From NCBI GenBank assembly GCA_017410065.1, contig JAFQRL010000002.1, forward strand, positions 1 to 64,000: a stretch of 64,000 bases of DNA, written 5' to 3'. The notes beneath the pieces were generated by a model. It saw only the letters and a program-made list of their open reading frames with translations, did not search any database and had not been told where the DNA came from. This document shows, one piece after another, positions 51,972 through 60,720 of this stretch. This DNA is from Clostridia bacterium (GTDB taxonomy: Bacteria > Bacillota > Clostridia > Oscillospirales > CAG-272). Position 1 is the first letter of the stretch. Each line of letters starts with the position of its first letter. Position numbers and translations under genes: made by a program.

Positions 51972-52862
51972 TTAAAACAAAACTTTAATTTTTTCGTGAA
52001 TATTTCCTTGGATATCCTGTATGTCTTGTACATCAATCATTCCTAAAGATTGCATCATATACACCATTGCCCACACTTCATCAAATTCTGCCGAGAGTTG
52101 ATCGTGTCCGTTTATCAATTCAAATGCAATGTCGTACGGCGAAAACTTGGGAGCGCCGCATTGATGATTGTCTTTGAGTCTTTCTGCAATGTCCCTTGCC
52201 AGCTTTGAATTTCTAACAGCAGACTCATAAGAGAAATCTTGTAATAGCTCGCACTCAAACTCATACATACTATCATCTTTATCTGGACTATACCAATATA
52301 AATAAAGAAATATTGACGACTCAAGATCAGCTTTATCTGAGGGATTCCATTTTTTCATAATTTTATAGAATTGAACCATGAAATTATGGAGTGTGCGGAA
52401 ATCATCCTCGGATAAAAAACTACCTTGACGAATCATAAAATGTGTTTCGTTATTTCTTAACCGTTGCAACAGTTTAAGTTCTTTCGTTAACATTTTGCCT
52501 TGTTCGAGACAACCGGCAAATAGTTTTTTATGTTGCTGAATAAGCTTATAAAATGGAATCGTGTGAAATCTTGAAATTTCATCACTTGATAGTGTTACAA
52601 AAAAACGATTTAGGTCAGTTGCGTTGGAATAATTTAACGAAAGTTTTTCGTCTATTTCATCTTTTTGTTTTTTTATGAAGGCAACATCGTGATCATTATT
52701 ATTCAACATCATTTGCTTCATAATAAGTTCAACGGCGTTATGAAGCGAAGATACAAAGTTTTTCTGATATTGGAGTGTTGCTTTTCCGTCTTTTATAGCA
52801 TTACAAAAACGAACAGCTGCCGTCCATGCTTCAAAGGCATTATCCATCAATATTGGTTTCAT
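51972..52862 (-). CDS. HEPN-like protein
   Basis: 296 aa, mostly helical. RLRNNETHFM (about residues 135-144) gives an R-x4-H motif (RNNETH) like that of HEPN ribonucleases. No other domain seen. The gene lies 44 nt after the DUF6273 gene with GAGGAG before the ATG, so the two form a cassette. A toxin or abortive-infection role is possible but unproven; a HEPN regulator without nuclease activity is equally possible. Confidence 0.6.
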   Translation of the reverse strand: MKPILMDNAFEAWTAAVRFCNAIKDGKATLQYQKNFVSSLHNAVELIMKQMMLNNNDHDVAFIKKQKDEIDEKLSLNYSNATDLNRFFVTLSSDEISRFHTIPFYKLIQQHKKLFAGCLEQGKMLTKELKLLQRLRNNETHFMIRQGSFLSEDDFRTLHNFMVQFYKIMKKWNPSDKADLESSIFLYLYWYSPDKDDSMYEFECELLQDFSYESAVRNSKLARDIAERLKDNHQCGAPKFSPYDIAFELINGHDQLSAEFDEVWAMVYMMQSLGMIDVQDIQDIQGNIHEKIKVLF

Positions 52863-52906
52863 ATGTTACTCCTCGATTATTCTTTCCAAACCGCCTTATC
52901 GTTTGA

Positions 52907-55828
52907 TTAATAATCAACATTAATCCACATCACAGGACGTATCCACCATTCACGGTCAACATTTTCATAATAGCCAAGTTCTCCATCATAACTTACATAA
53001 GCAGCATTGGATACACTACCGGTGTTTCTTAAAAACCAATAGCAATGTGTTGTAGAAACATAGTCGGTAGCTTCTGCTTTTAGTATAGATATTGGCAAAA
53101 ATCCTGCATCTTCCTCATCTAAAAGAAATACTTTGTCCGTGGTTTCAATTCCATCGGTAGAAAAAGTAGTATTGAATATTTTGCTTCTTTCCTCAGATGA
53201 AAAAGCATTATTATAAAAATCACTGTTGAGCCATGTTCTGATAGTGCTATTCTTCCATGTAACCGAGGCGAGAGTGGAATTAAAGGGCATCTGTTCTAAA
53301 CAGTATTTGCTTATTACAAGAGCTTTGTTTCCATCACGAGTTATTACTATCCATTCAATATCTTCAGTACCATTCGCCAAATTACCATCTTGCTCATACG
53401 TGCCAAAAGTAATAATATCTCCTGACTCACATGTAACAAGTTTGCATTTTGCTCTTAATTTCTTCGCGTCTTTATAATCGCCAACTTCGTCCAAAAGAGC
53501 AAGAGCATCTTTGTACTTTCCTTCGGTTATAAGAGAAGAGGCTTCGTTATATTTTGCTTCGATAATAACAGCAATAGCGTTGTTACACTCATTTATCTTG
53601 TCGGCACTGTTTTTATATTCACCTAACTCCGAGAATATCTCGATGGCATCATCATATTTTTGTGCTGACATCAAAGCCAGAGCTTGATTATACTTTGATT
53701 CGATTATAGCATTTTCACATTCAGTTATCTTGGCAACACTGTCCTTATATCCGCTTAGTTTTGTAAATATCTCAATAGCCTCATCGTATTTTTGAGTAGA
53801 CATAAGAGCAAGAGCTTCGTTGTATGCTGCTTCTTTTTGTGCCGCCTGACTAACTTCAGAGTTTTTATCTAAAACATATTCGGTGTTCGAGGAACGAAGA
53901 TATCTATTGCCCGAATGTTCTTCATAATAGAATGTTTCTGATGTGGATGTATCGTGGATTTTAAGTGATCCGAAATTCCCGCCTGAAAAATCCATTACAA
54001 TTCTTACATCACCTTCATTAGCGTCAAAATCTAATTCATCATAAACATTATCATATATTTCAACAAGAGTTTTGCAAACATCCATAACTTCTAACAGCGC
54101 TTTCTCGGTTGCGCTGTTAGACTTTCTATATTCCTCAAAAATGGGGAGTTTAACGCTAAATGTCCATTCGTACCACTGTTCATTATCCCAGTCATTTTCC
54201 AATGAAAAACTGTAATCTATGATAACGTCAACACCAGTGGCATCTTCCATTTGTCTTTCTAATGGCATAACAACTTCTTGGATCTGTTTTTCGACATAGC
54301 TTTCTCTTTTTGATATCTTTGCATTTTCTATTATAGTTGGCAAAGAGATAACAAAAATAACTACAGCTATAATCGCGCACACAATCGCAGTTGTTTTAAT
54401 ACGCTTTTTTCTCTTTTGCGCCTCAAGTTTCTGTCGTTCAGCTTCAGCACGAGCTCTGCTCTCCGAAATTCTTTGTGCCAAATCTTTTCGAGCCGCTTCT
54501 AACGCATTGAACAAAGCTTTCTCTAAATAGGAATCGCAATCAGCTTTACTGTCAAAGCTTATACCTACCGGCATAACAGCCAATAATCTCTCAAACACAT
54601 CTGAATGTCCACATTGCTCGACAAGAATATTCCATGCGTTATCTGGGGCAATTGAATGAACCAGTGAATTTGCTAATCGCTTGGAAGCTCCTTCGCCAGA
54701 CAAAATCTCATCATCACTCAACTTGCGCAAATAATCTCGACATTGAGTTGAATTATTCAATGCTTTAACAATGTTTCCATATTCCCTAATTACAGCGTTT
54801 GCATAGGATGCTGTGTGCTGATGCAAAACATCGTTTGCGCTTTTGTTTGTATAGCGTGCTAACAACGTAGCACTATAGTAATTGGGTTCAACAAAGTTAG
54901 GGTAATCTGCCGCCCCCAAAGACTCTTTCAAAAACGATATAATTTTTGTCCCTTGCTTGAAAATGTTAGCGGTTTCAAATGTGTCCTCATCTAACATCTC
55001 CATCTTCATAGCTTGCATATATACAGCAATATTATATGGGCAAGCAACGAAAGCATTTTCCAAGATAACCTTTTTGTTGTTGGACAGCGTAAGATTCTTA
55101 AGCAAATCATTAGAACGACTAATATCAACAAACTCAAGTGTTGCTTTGTCAAACTTACCATTTGCAATCAGATCAGCTACATATTTATCCAAAAGTTCGT
55201 ACGCAAAGACAGTAAGTGCTGCTTCCATATTTGGAATATATGTATTGTTGATATAGTTACTTTTTTCACCGCCATACTGTGAATCCAAGCGAGAACGAAG
55301 GTCGCTCATATCCTTTTGGTATTGAGCTTCAGCTTCTTTGCTTTGCTCTTTGAGCTTAGATGCTTCCATGGCAGCATATATGGCATGGTTAACAAAACTG
55401 CTTGACCATATGGAAAATCCCAAGCCAGTTACATGTGATTCAGCGTTGCTTACTGCATTTTCATAGCCTGCTTGCCACTCATCCATTTCTCTGATAAGCA
55501 GCGACTTCATTTTCTCCAATGCAGCTTTGTTTACTTCGGAATACAGCTGATATCCCTTGTTATTCTTCAAATAGTCGCTGATAGTACGTGTAAAAATGCC
55601 ATTATCACACAATTTGGCTACGAATTTGCCAATTTGTTGCTCCATTTCTGCAGCCAGATCTTCATCTCCAAGTAAGCCGATATTGTCTTTTGCAATCTCA
55701 TTTTTCAGTTTGCAAACAAAAACACCGAATAACTGTTTCTGTACATTATCCGTAAAGTTCAACAAATCGATGTAGGTTAAGACGTCTTCTGGTATAGAAA
55801 AATCTTTCTTTAGGAAGTTAACAATCAT
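52907..55828 (-). CDS. Large membrane protein with TPR-like repeats and C-terminal DUF6273 domain
   Basis: 973 aa. The first 470 residues are helical and unrecognised. A charged coiled coil (EARKDLAQRISESRARAEAE) leads to one membrane helix at about 476-497. The part beyond it contains repeated TPR-like units of the type YNEALALMSTQKYDEAIEIF (about 660-785). The last ~180 residues match DUF6273: DIEWIVITRDGNKALVISKY, TWKNSTIRTWLN, and WWIRPVMWI, a C-lectin/FGE-like fold. With no signal peptide, a large N-terminal half inside and the C-terminal half outside is the simplest topology. It looks like a signalling or sensing protein, encoded with a HEPN-like protein. Confidence 0.75.
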   Translation of the reverse strand: MIVNFLKKDFSIPEDVLTYIDLLNFTDNVQKQLFGVFVCKLKNEIAKDNIGLLGDEDLAAEMEQQIGKFVAKLCDNGIFTRTISDYLKNNKGYQLYSEVNKAALEKMKSLLIREMDEWQAGYENAVSNAESHVTGLGFSIWSSSFVNHAIYAAMEASKLKEQSKEAEAQYQKDMSDLRSRLDSQYGGEKSNYINNTYIPNMEAALTVFAYELLDKYVADLIANGKFDKATLEFVDISRSNDLLKNLTLSNNKKVILENAFVACPYNIAVYMQAMKMEMLDEDTFETANIFKQGTKIISFLKESLGAADYPNFVEPNYYSATLLARYTNKSANDVLHQHTASYANAVIREYGNIVKALNNSTQCRDYLRKLSDDEILSGEGASKRLANSLVHSIAPDNAWNILVEQCGHSDVFERLLAVMPVGISFDSKADCDSYLEKALFNALEAARKDLAQRISESRARAEAERQKLEAQKRKKRIKTTAIVCAIIAVVIFVISLPTIIENAKISKRESYVEKQIQEVVMPLERQMEDATGVDVIIDYSFSLENDWDNEQWYEWTFSVKLPIFEEYRKSNSATEKALLEVMDVCKTLVEIYDNVYDELDFDANEGDVRIVMDFSGGNFGSLKIHDTSTSETFYYEEHSGNRYLRSSNTEYVLDKNSEVSQAAQKEAAYNEALALMSTQKYDEAIEIFTKLSGYKDSVAKITECENAIIESKYNQALALMSAQKYDDAIEIFSELGEYKNSADKINECNNAIAVIIEAKYNEASSLITEGKYKDALALLDEVGDYKDAKKLRAKCKLVTCESGDIITFGTYEQDGNLANGTEDIEWIVITRDGNKALVISKYCLEQMPFNSTLASVTWKNSTIRTWLNSDFYNNAFSSEERSKIFNTTFSTDGIETTDKVFLLDEEDAGFLPISILKAEATDYVSTTHCYWFLRNTGSVSNAAYVSYDGELGYYENVDREWWIRPVMWINVDY

Positions 55829-55893
55829 TAAAAATCACTCCTTTTCTAAATCAATACATAAAAACATTTCCTTGGAGTATTACGTTTAAGTGT

Positions 55894-55922
55894 ATTATAT
55901 CACAAAATTGCTTATAATTCAA
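55894..55922 (-). promoter_or_regulatory. Promoter of the DUF6273-HEPN cassette
   Basis: Minus strand TTGAAT (55917-55922), 17-nt spacer, TATAAT (55894-55899). Confidence 0.75.
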
Positions 55923-55972
55923 CATATTTCCTTAATCAAAAATTATAATAGTTTGTTTTACTTTTATGAAAT

Positions 55973-56004
55973 CAGGTTCGTACATTCTCCTCTCTGGGGC
56001 ACCA
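55973..56004 (+). pseudogene. tRNA 3'-end-like remnant
   Basis: Sequence caggttcg ... cctctctggggcacca resembles a T-arm followed by an acceptor 3' strand (CTGGGGC) and ACCA. The rest of a tRNA is absent and a few extra bases lie in the T-arm. It may be the other end of an island that entered at a tRNA. Confidence 0.3.
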
Positions 56005-56140
56005 AAAATCGACAAGTTTCGCGTGAGCTTGTCGATTTTTACTTTTTCACTCTTCACTTTTCACTTTTCACTAAAATTTCCTTGTCGATTTTTGGCAAGT
56101 AATAAGTAATAGTGAATAGTGAAAAGGTGTAGATGTAGCT
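56004..56140. repeat. Non-coding inverted-repeat block
   Basis: A 13-bp hairpin AAAAATCGACAAG/CTTGTCGATTTTT (56004-56016, 56028-56040), then tandem cttttcact units that are inverted further on as tagtgaatagtgaaaagg, and a second ttgtcgattttt at 56083. It looks like a MITE-like or REP-type element. The remainder of 55829-56288 holds no gene. Confidence 0.5.
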
Positions 56141-56205
56141 TTTTTCCTATCGTCAAAAAGCATTAAATTATATGTGGGTGAGGATTAAGCGATAGAATTA
56201 TAAAA

Positions 56206-56226
56206 GGTGGGACACAAGATCCCACC
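56206..56226. repeat. GGTGGGA hairpin, right copy
   Basis: GGTGGGA/TCCCACC, almost the same as the hairpin at 51899-51922. The two copies bracket the two-gene cassette. The sequence may be a widely used terminator repeat in this genome. Confidence 0.55.
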
Positions 56227-56238
56227 CAAATCTATAAT

Positions 56239-56285
56239 AAAGAGCTACCTCGAATGCGACTTTGCATTTAAGGCAGCTCTTTTTT
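56239..56285 (-). terminator. Terminator after the M6-like protease gene
   Basis: AAAGAGCT (56239-56246) with AGCTCTTT (56275-56282), extended by ACCT/AGG pairing; T-rich on both sides. Confidence 0.75.
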
Positions 56286-56288
56286 ATC

Positions 56289-58691
56289 TTATTTAATTTT
56301 TGTAAATGTCAGCTTTGCCTCGGCGCCTTCGATGCTATCCACCTTGAATGTGTAGCCGACCGAATTGCCGTTGCTGTCGGTGAGCACGGGAGATGTATCT
56401 CCGACAACGTAGGTATAGCCGCCGCTTGAGGATTTTACGTACTCGATAAGATTCTTATCGGTTCCGTATTCGTCGGACGGGTCGGTATTGTTATAATAAA
56501 TGTTATAGCCCGAGCCTCCGTCGTAAACCTCCTTAATGAGAGACGCATTTACGTGGTAAACAACTATTCCTTCTCTGTCGAAGTAACCGCCGTCGCCCGA
56601 ATTGAGAGGAGATTCAGTGTAGTACATCACAACGTAATATTCCTGATAAACACCCAGCTTCGGGTCAAAATTCGCGCCAAAGATCAAGCTATCTCCATTC
56701 TTTGAGAAATCCTCAAGAGAAACAGTGATCTTATCCTCTGCTACGATAAGTCTTGATGAGGTTATCCAACCATAATGGAATTTGGTGAATGCATTGTGAT
56801 CTCCCGCCATAGAGTCCATAATGTCGTATCCGCCAAGAGGGCTGCCAATGCCTGACGTATCATAATAATCATCAGCGCCGAGAATATGTCCGAATTCGTG
56901 GATAAAGGTGTAGGTGTTCCTTGACGTGGGATCATCGAAGCTGACCGAGCCGTACGCATCATAGGTCTCGTAAAGGAACTGATACGACATCCAGATGTAA
57001 TCGTTTGCACTCACACCGTCGTATTCGTAATAATACTCACTCTCGTCGGTGTAGATGTTCCAGTATCTATACGCCCAATGGAAATTCTCCGCATCGTTTA
57101 TCTCAAGGGTGTTAACGAGAATTACGGCATCAATTATACCGTTGCCGTCCGAATCAAATTCAGAAAGATCCATCAGGGGCTCAAGGTATGCAAGCGCCTC
57201 GTCAAGTATCATCTGATCACCAATATCAGTCTGCTCACCGTAATAATCGAACGTTTTATCCTTGTAATAAGAGCTTTCGTGTTCGGGTCTGAACCAGAAA
57301 TCAAGAACCGTGATATCAAGATCCAGCTTACCGTAGCTTGATTCATAATAGAAATCGTGGAGGGTGAAATAATCGGCTTGATCCTTTGTACCTGCAAGTG
57401 CACCCCTGAGAACATCTGTGGAATATCCCATTTTGGCAGCCGTTCTGTCGCTGAAATCAACAGGTATTACAAGAACGGCAGGCTTGCCTGTTGTGGGGCA
57501 ACCGTCTATGTAATAATCAAGTCCTGTTACGTCTTTGACGTAAAGAGCATCGGTGAAGACGATCTCATAAACACCGTCCTCTGCGTAAGGCAGCCCCGCT
57601 CCGTCGTTCGAGAAAATCCCTTCGGGATCAGTTCCCGAGCCCGAGTCACCATCACCTGTGCCGCTATCTCCGCCTGTGGAGCCTGCGGGAATGTATAGAT
57701 AAATATCTATGATCGAGGTACCCTCGCTCACATAATAAGCCGCATCAAGATAAAACTCGCCGCGAGAATAGAAGTACCAAGTATCGCCCTCATCATCCTT
57801 TTCACTTCCATCGTAAGTGAAGCCAACCAAAGAAGCAAAGAAATTATTCAAGTCCGTCTTGGTGTTTCCGTATGTATAATAGTTGATGCCGCGCTCGCCC
57901 GAGTCGGTATATTCATCCACGTAATATTCGTCAGAGGGGATAAACGGAAGAACAAACCCGGCGAAGTCATTGAATACTTTGTTTTCGGCGGCAGTAAAGC
58001 CAAGGTCAGGGTCTTCCGTACCATCGGGTGGGGTCGTAGGCTGATTGGTGCCGCCCTCGCCGCCTGTGGGAGGTGTTATCGGGTCCTCCGTTCCACCACC
58101 GTCTCCGGCTGCCGATTCGGTGAAGAGATAGATGTATACGTCAATAATATTATCCCCTTCGCTGACGTAGAAGGAAAGATCTATGCATATCTCGCCGACA
58201 TCGTAGTAATACCAGGTATCTCCGTATTCATCATCACCCGTACCGAAAAATTCGACACCGTCAATTTCCTCAACAAGCTTTATGTAGGCTTCAAAATCCG
58301 ACTTTGTGTTTCCAACGGTATAATAATTAATACCGTTTTCGGTGGCAGTCTCGTATTCTTCAACGTAGTATTCATCGGTTTTTATAAACGGCATTTCAAA
58401 GTCAACATATTTATTGAGCTTTTCTTTATCCTCATCCGTAAATTCAACGTATTTATAACCCGTTTCGGGTACGTCGGGCGTATCGGGCACGTCGGGTGTA
58501 TCCGGTACATCGGGCGTATCCGGTACGTCGGGTGTGTCGGGTACGTCGGGATTATCCGGTACGTCGGGCGTATCGGGCAAGGAGCCCGTATCATTTATTT
58601 TCTCTCCGTCGGTGGGAACGAACAGAGGCTCGCAGGAAACAAGCACAAGAAGAGAAAAAACAAGCATAAAGCATACAATAAGCTTTTTCAT
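56289..58691 (-). CDS. M6-like metalloprotease lipoprotein
   Basis: 800 aa. Lipoprotein signal with lipobox LVSC (Cys20). Residues about 38-80 are a PDVPDT spacer, followed by two copies of a ~110-residue domain (each with GINYYT-GNTK and DTWY-Y), separated by Gly/Thr/Pro-rich linkers. The peptidase domain carries FIHEFGHILGADD (HExxH at about 597), as in M6 immune-inhibitor-A-type enzymes. It should be surface-anchored and degrade external protein. AACGGAGG precedes the ATG at 58691. Confidence 0.88.
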   Translation of the reverse strand: MKKLIVCFMLVFSLLVLVSCEPLFVPTDGEKINDTGSLPDTPDVPDNPDVPDTPDVPDTPDVPDTPDVPDTPDVPETGYKYVEFTDEDKEKLNKYVDFEMPFIKTDEYYVEEYETATENGINYYTVGNTKSDFEAYIKLVEEIDGVEFFGTGDDEYGDTWYYYDVGEICIDLSFYVSEGDNIIDVYIYLFTESAAGDGGGTEDPITPPTGGEGGTNQPTTPPDGTEDPDLGFTAAENKVFNDFAGFVLPFIPSDEYYVDEYTDSGERGINYYTYGNTKTDLNNFFASLVGFTYDGSEKDDEGDTWYFYSRGEFYLDAAYYVSEGTSIIDIYLYIPAGSTGGDSGTGDGDSGSGTDPEGIFSNDGAGLPYAEDGVYEIVFTDALYVKDVTGLDYYIDGCPTTGKPAVLVIPVDFSDRTAAKMGYSTDVLRGALAGTKDQADYFTLHDFYYESSYGKLDLDITVLDFWFRPEHESSYYKDKTFDYYGEQTDIGDQMILDEALAYLEPLMDLSEFDSDGNGIIDAVILVNTLEINDAENFHWAYRYWNIYTDESEYYYEYDGVSANDYIWMSYQFLYETYDAYGSVSFDDPTSRNTYTFIHEFGHILGADDYYDTSGIGSPLGGYDIMDSMAGDHNAFTKFHYGWITSSRLIVAEDKITVSLEDFSKNGDSLIFGANFDPKLGVYQEYYVVMYYTESPLNSGDGGYFDREGIVVYHVNASLIKEVYDGGSGYNIYYNNTDPSDEYGTDKNLIEYVKSSSGGYTYVVGDTSPVLTDSNGNSVGYTFKVDSIEGAEAKLTFTKIK
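58450..58580 (-). repeat. Low-complexity PDVPDT-coding repeat
   Basis: Degenerate 18-bp units (gtcgggtgtatccggtac type) coding for Pro-Asp-Val-Pro-Asp-Thr, about seven copies in a lipoprotein spacer. Confidence 0.9.
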
Positions 58692-58722
58692 ATTTACCTC
58701 CGTTTTATCGCAACCCCGAAGT

Positions 58723-59418
58723 CTATTCGGATGACTGCCTTTTTTGAATTCTTTTCCAATTTATAAAGCCGTATATATCGTTTATTAAAAATACCCCAAA
58801 GCAAGTGGCAACCGAAACGTATGAGCTATTCTCAAACGAAGCGAGCACCCAAAGCACCACAAGAACAACGTCATTTGCGGCGTATGCAAGCGCATAATAC
58901 GGGCTCCTGCGGAAGGTGAGATAAACGGCAATAAAGCTCGTTAGCACAGACACTGTGCTGATAAAAAGATTTGCGGTTCCAAAAACTTTAAGAACAAAAT
59001 ACATCCCCGCCGTAACGGCAAGTGAGAGCGCGAGCATAAAGGGAATCTCTTTTTTTGATATCGAGCTTACCTCAACCTCTGATCGATTGCCATTGTGCGG
59101 ATTTTTAAGCCAGCTAATAAGAGAGAGAACAGCCATCGGCACCGTCATACCCGCGTAGGTTATCATCTCGCCGTAATAGGAAAAACCGAATGATATGTAG
59201 GCGTAAATGCAACCGAAAATTATTATTAACATCTGACCGACAGGATTTCCCTTTGCACAAAATATAAGCGATACAACTCCTAAAATAGAAGTAAAAAGGT
59301 TGAGATAATCCGTACCGTCAAATATTATGAAGGAGAAAATTATCAAGGCTGTCGAGACAACCATAATAACTATCTCAAGTAAACTGAAATATAATGGATT
59401 TGCTTTAACTTTTTTCAT
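58723..59418 (-). CDS. pnuC: PnuC-type nicotinamide riboside transporter
   Basis: 231 aa with about seven membrane helices. AGMTVPMAVLSLISWLKNP and INDIYGFINWKRIQKRQ fit PnuC. It would bring in nicotinamide riboside or a related vitamin by facilitated diffusion for NAD salvage. Start at 59418 with GGAGAAGGAT upstream; the frame continues to 59451 without support. No NAD riboswitch is seen upstream. Confidence 0.88.
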   Translation of the reverse strand: MKKVKANPLYFSLLEIVIMVVSTALIIFSFIIFDGTDYLNLFTSILGVVSLIFCAKGNPVGQMLIIIFGCIYAYISFGFSYYGEMITYAGMTVPMAVLSLISWLKNPHNGNRSEVEVSSISKKEIPFMLALSLAVTAGMYFVLKVFGTANLFISTVSVLTSFIAVYLTFRRSPYYALAYAANDVVLVVLWVLASFENSSYVSVATCFGVFLINDIYGFINWKRIQKRQSSE

Positions 59419-59492
59419 ATCCTTCTCCGAGCCGATAAGAAAATAATGCACTTATGCAAGCTCTTAAAATTAATGATAAAAATACAAACAAC

Positions 59493-60719
59493 CTATCTAT
59501 CGCGAGATTTTGGAGACTTGATCCCAAGATCACTCCCGATAATTCCACCGTTGATTATTGAAGAAGCGCCGAATTTCTGCCTGATTTTATCTACCGTTTC
59601 TTCTCTTTTCTTCTCTTTGTCCCGCTTGTTTGTATCAACGTCACCGAAGAAATCCAGCTGCTCGCAGGCAAACTCCGAGCCCACCAGCCCCGTGGCTGTA
59701 ACCGTGAGCATTCTTATAGGTCTACCCTCCTGCCATTCGTCAGAGAGAATAGAAAAAGCCACCTCAAGTATCTCTCTTGCAAGATCGGTCTCCGGCTTTG
59801 CAGGACGCTGGCGTTGGATGACACGAAGGTATTCGTCCTTAACTGTAAGCTGTACCGTGGAGCACTTAAAGCCGCCCGAGCGAAGTCTTCTTGCAACGTC
59901 CTCGCAAAGGTGAGAAAGTCCGACTCTCCATTCATCCCTACTTGTGAGATCGTGCTTGAAGGTAAACCCAGAGCCTATGCTTTTTGCATCCTCGTGCTCG
60001 CCGATCCTTGCAACAGGGCTGTCATCAAGTCCGTTTGCATACTTATGCATCATACCGCCCATTTTACCGAATTTTGCAACAAGCAGCTCCCTGCTAGTTT
60101 CAGCAAGCGCACCGATAGTTCTCACACCGATCGCCGAAAGCTCGGCACAGGTCCTTGACCCGATAAAGAGCATATCTCCAACAGGCAGAGGATAAACTAT
60201 TTTCTTGAAATTGTCCTCCGAAATCACGGTTACGGCATCGGGCTTTTTATAGTCGCTGCCAAGCTTTGCGAAGACCTTATTAAAGGAAACGCCCACAGAA
60301 ACCGTGATCCCAAGTTCCTCTTTAACCTCTCTGCGAATACGGTTTGCAATAGTCTCTCCGTCTCCGAATAGTTTTCTGCTTGCCGTTACGTCGAGCCAGC
60401 TTTCATCAATACCGAAGGGCTCGATCATATCGGTATATCTTGCGTATATATCATTAACCCTGCGTGAATACTCCGAATACGCCTCGTAATGCGGCTTAGC
60501 TATTACCAGCCCGGGGCACTTTTTCTTCGCCGAATAAACAGTCTCCGCGGTCTTGATGCCGTATTTTTTCGCAAGCTCGTTTTTAGCAAGAACGATGCCG
60601 TGCCTCTCCTCCTCATTACCGCACACAGCCATAGGCACACCGCGGTAGCTTGGGTCAAGTACAGTTTCGACAGAGGCGAAAAAATTATTGCAGTCGCAAT
60701 GCAGAATAACTCTTTGCAT
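59493..60719 (-). CDS. dinB: Y-family DNA polymerase IV
   Basis: 408 aa. HCDCNNFFASVET and GIDESWLDVTAS are the palm-domain catalytic motifs; the little finger domain follows. Translesion synthesis. The ATG at 60719 is one base after the kinase stop, with GGAG in front, so the two genes are coupled. Confidence 0.92.
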   Translation of the reverse strand: MQRVILHCDCNNFFASVETVLDPSYRGVPMAVCGNEEERHGIVLAKNELAKKYGIKTAETVYSAKKKCPGLVIAKPHYEAYSEYSRRVNDIYARYTDMIEPFGIDESWLDVTASRKLFGDGETIANRIRREVKEELGITVSVGVSFNKVFAKLGSDYKKPDAVTVISEDNFKKIVYPLPVGDMLFIGSRTCAELSAIGVRTIGALAETSRELLVAKFGKMGGMMHKYANGLDDSPVARIGEHEDAKSIGSGFTFKHDLTSRDEWRVGLSHLCEDVARRLRSGGFKCSTVQLTVKDEYLRVIQRQRPAKPETDLAREILEVAFSILSDEWQEGRPIRMLTVTATGLVGSEFACEQLDFFGDVDTNKRDKEKKREETVDKIRQKFGASSIINGGIIGSDLGIKSPKSRDR

Positions 60720-60720
60720 A

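Noticed and set aside
58450..58580. CRISPR-like short repeats
   Set aside because: They code for a PDVPDT spacer in frame with the protease, with no unique spacers.
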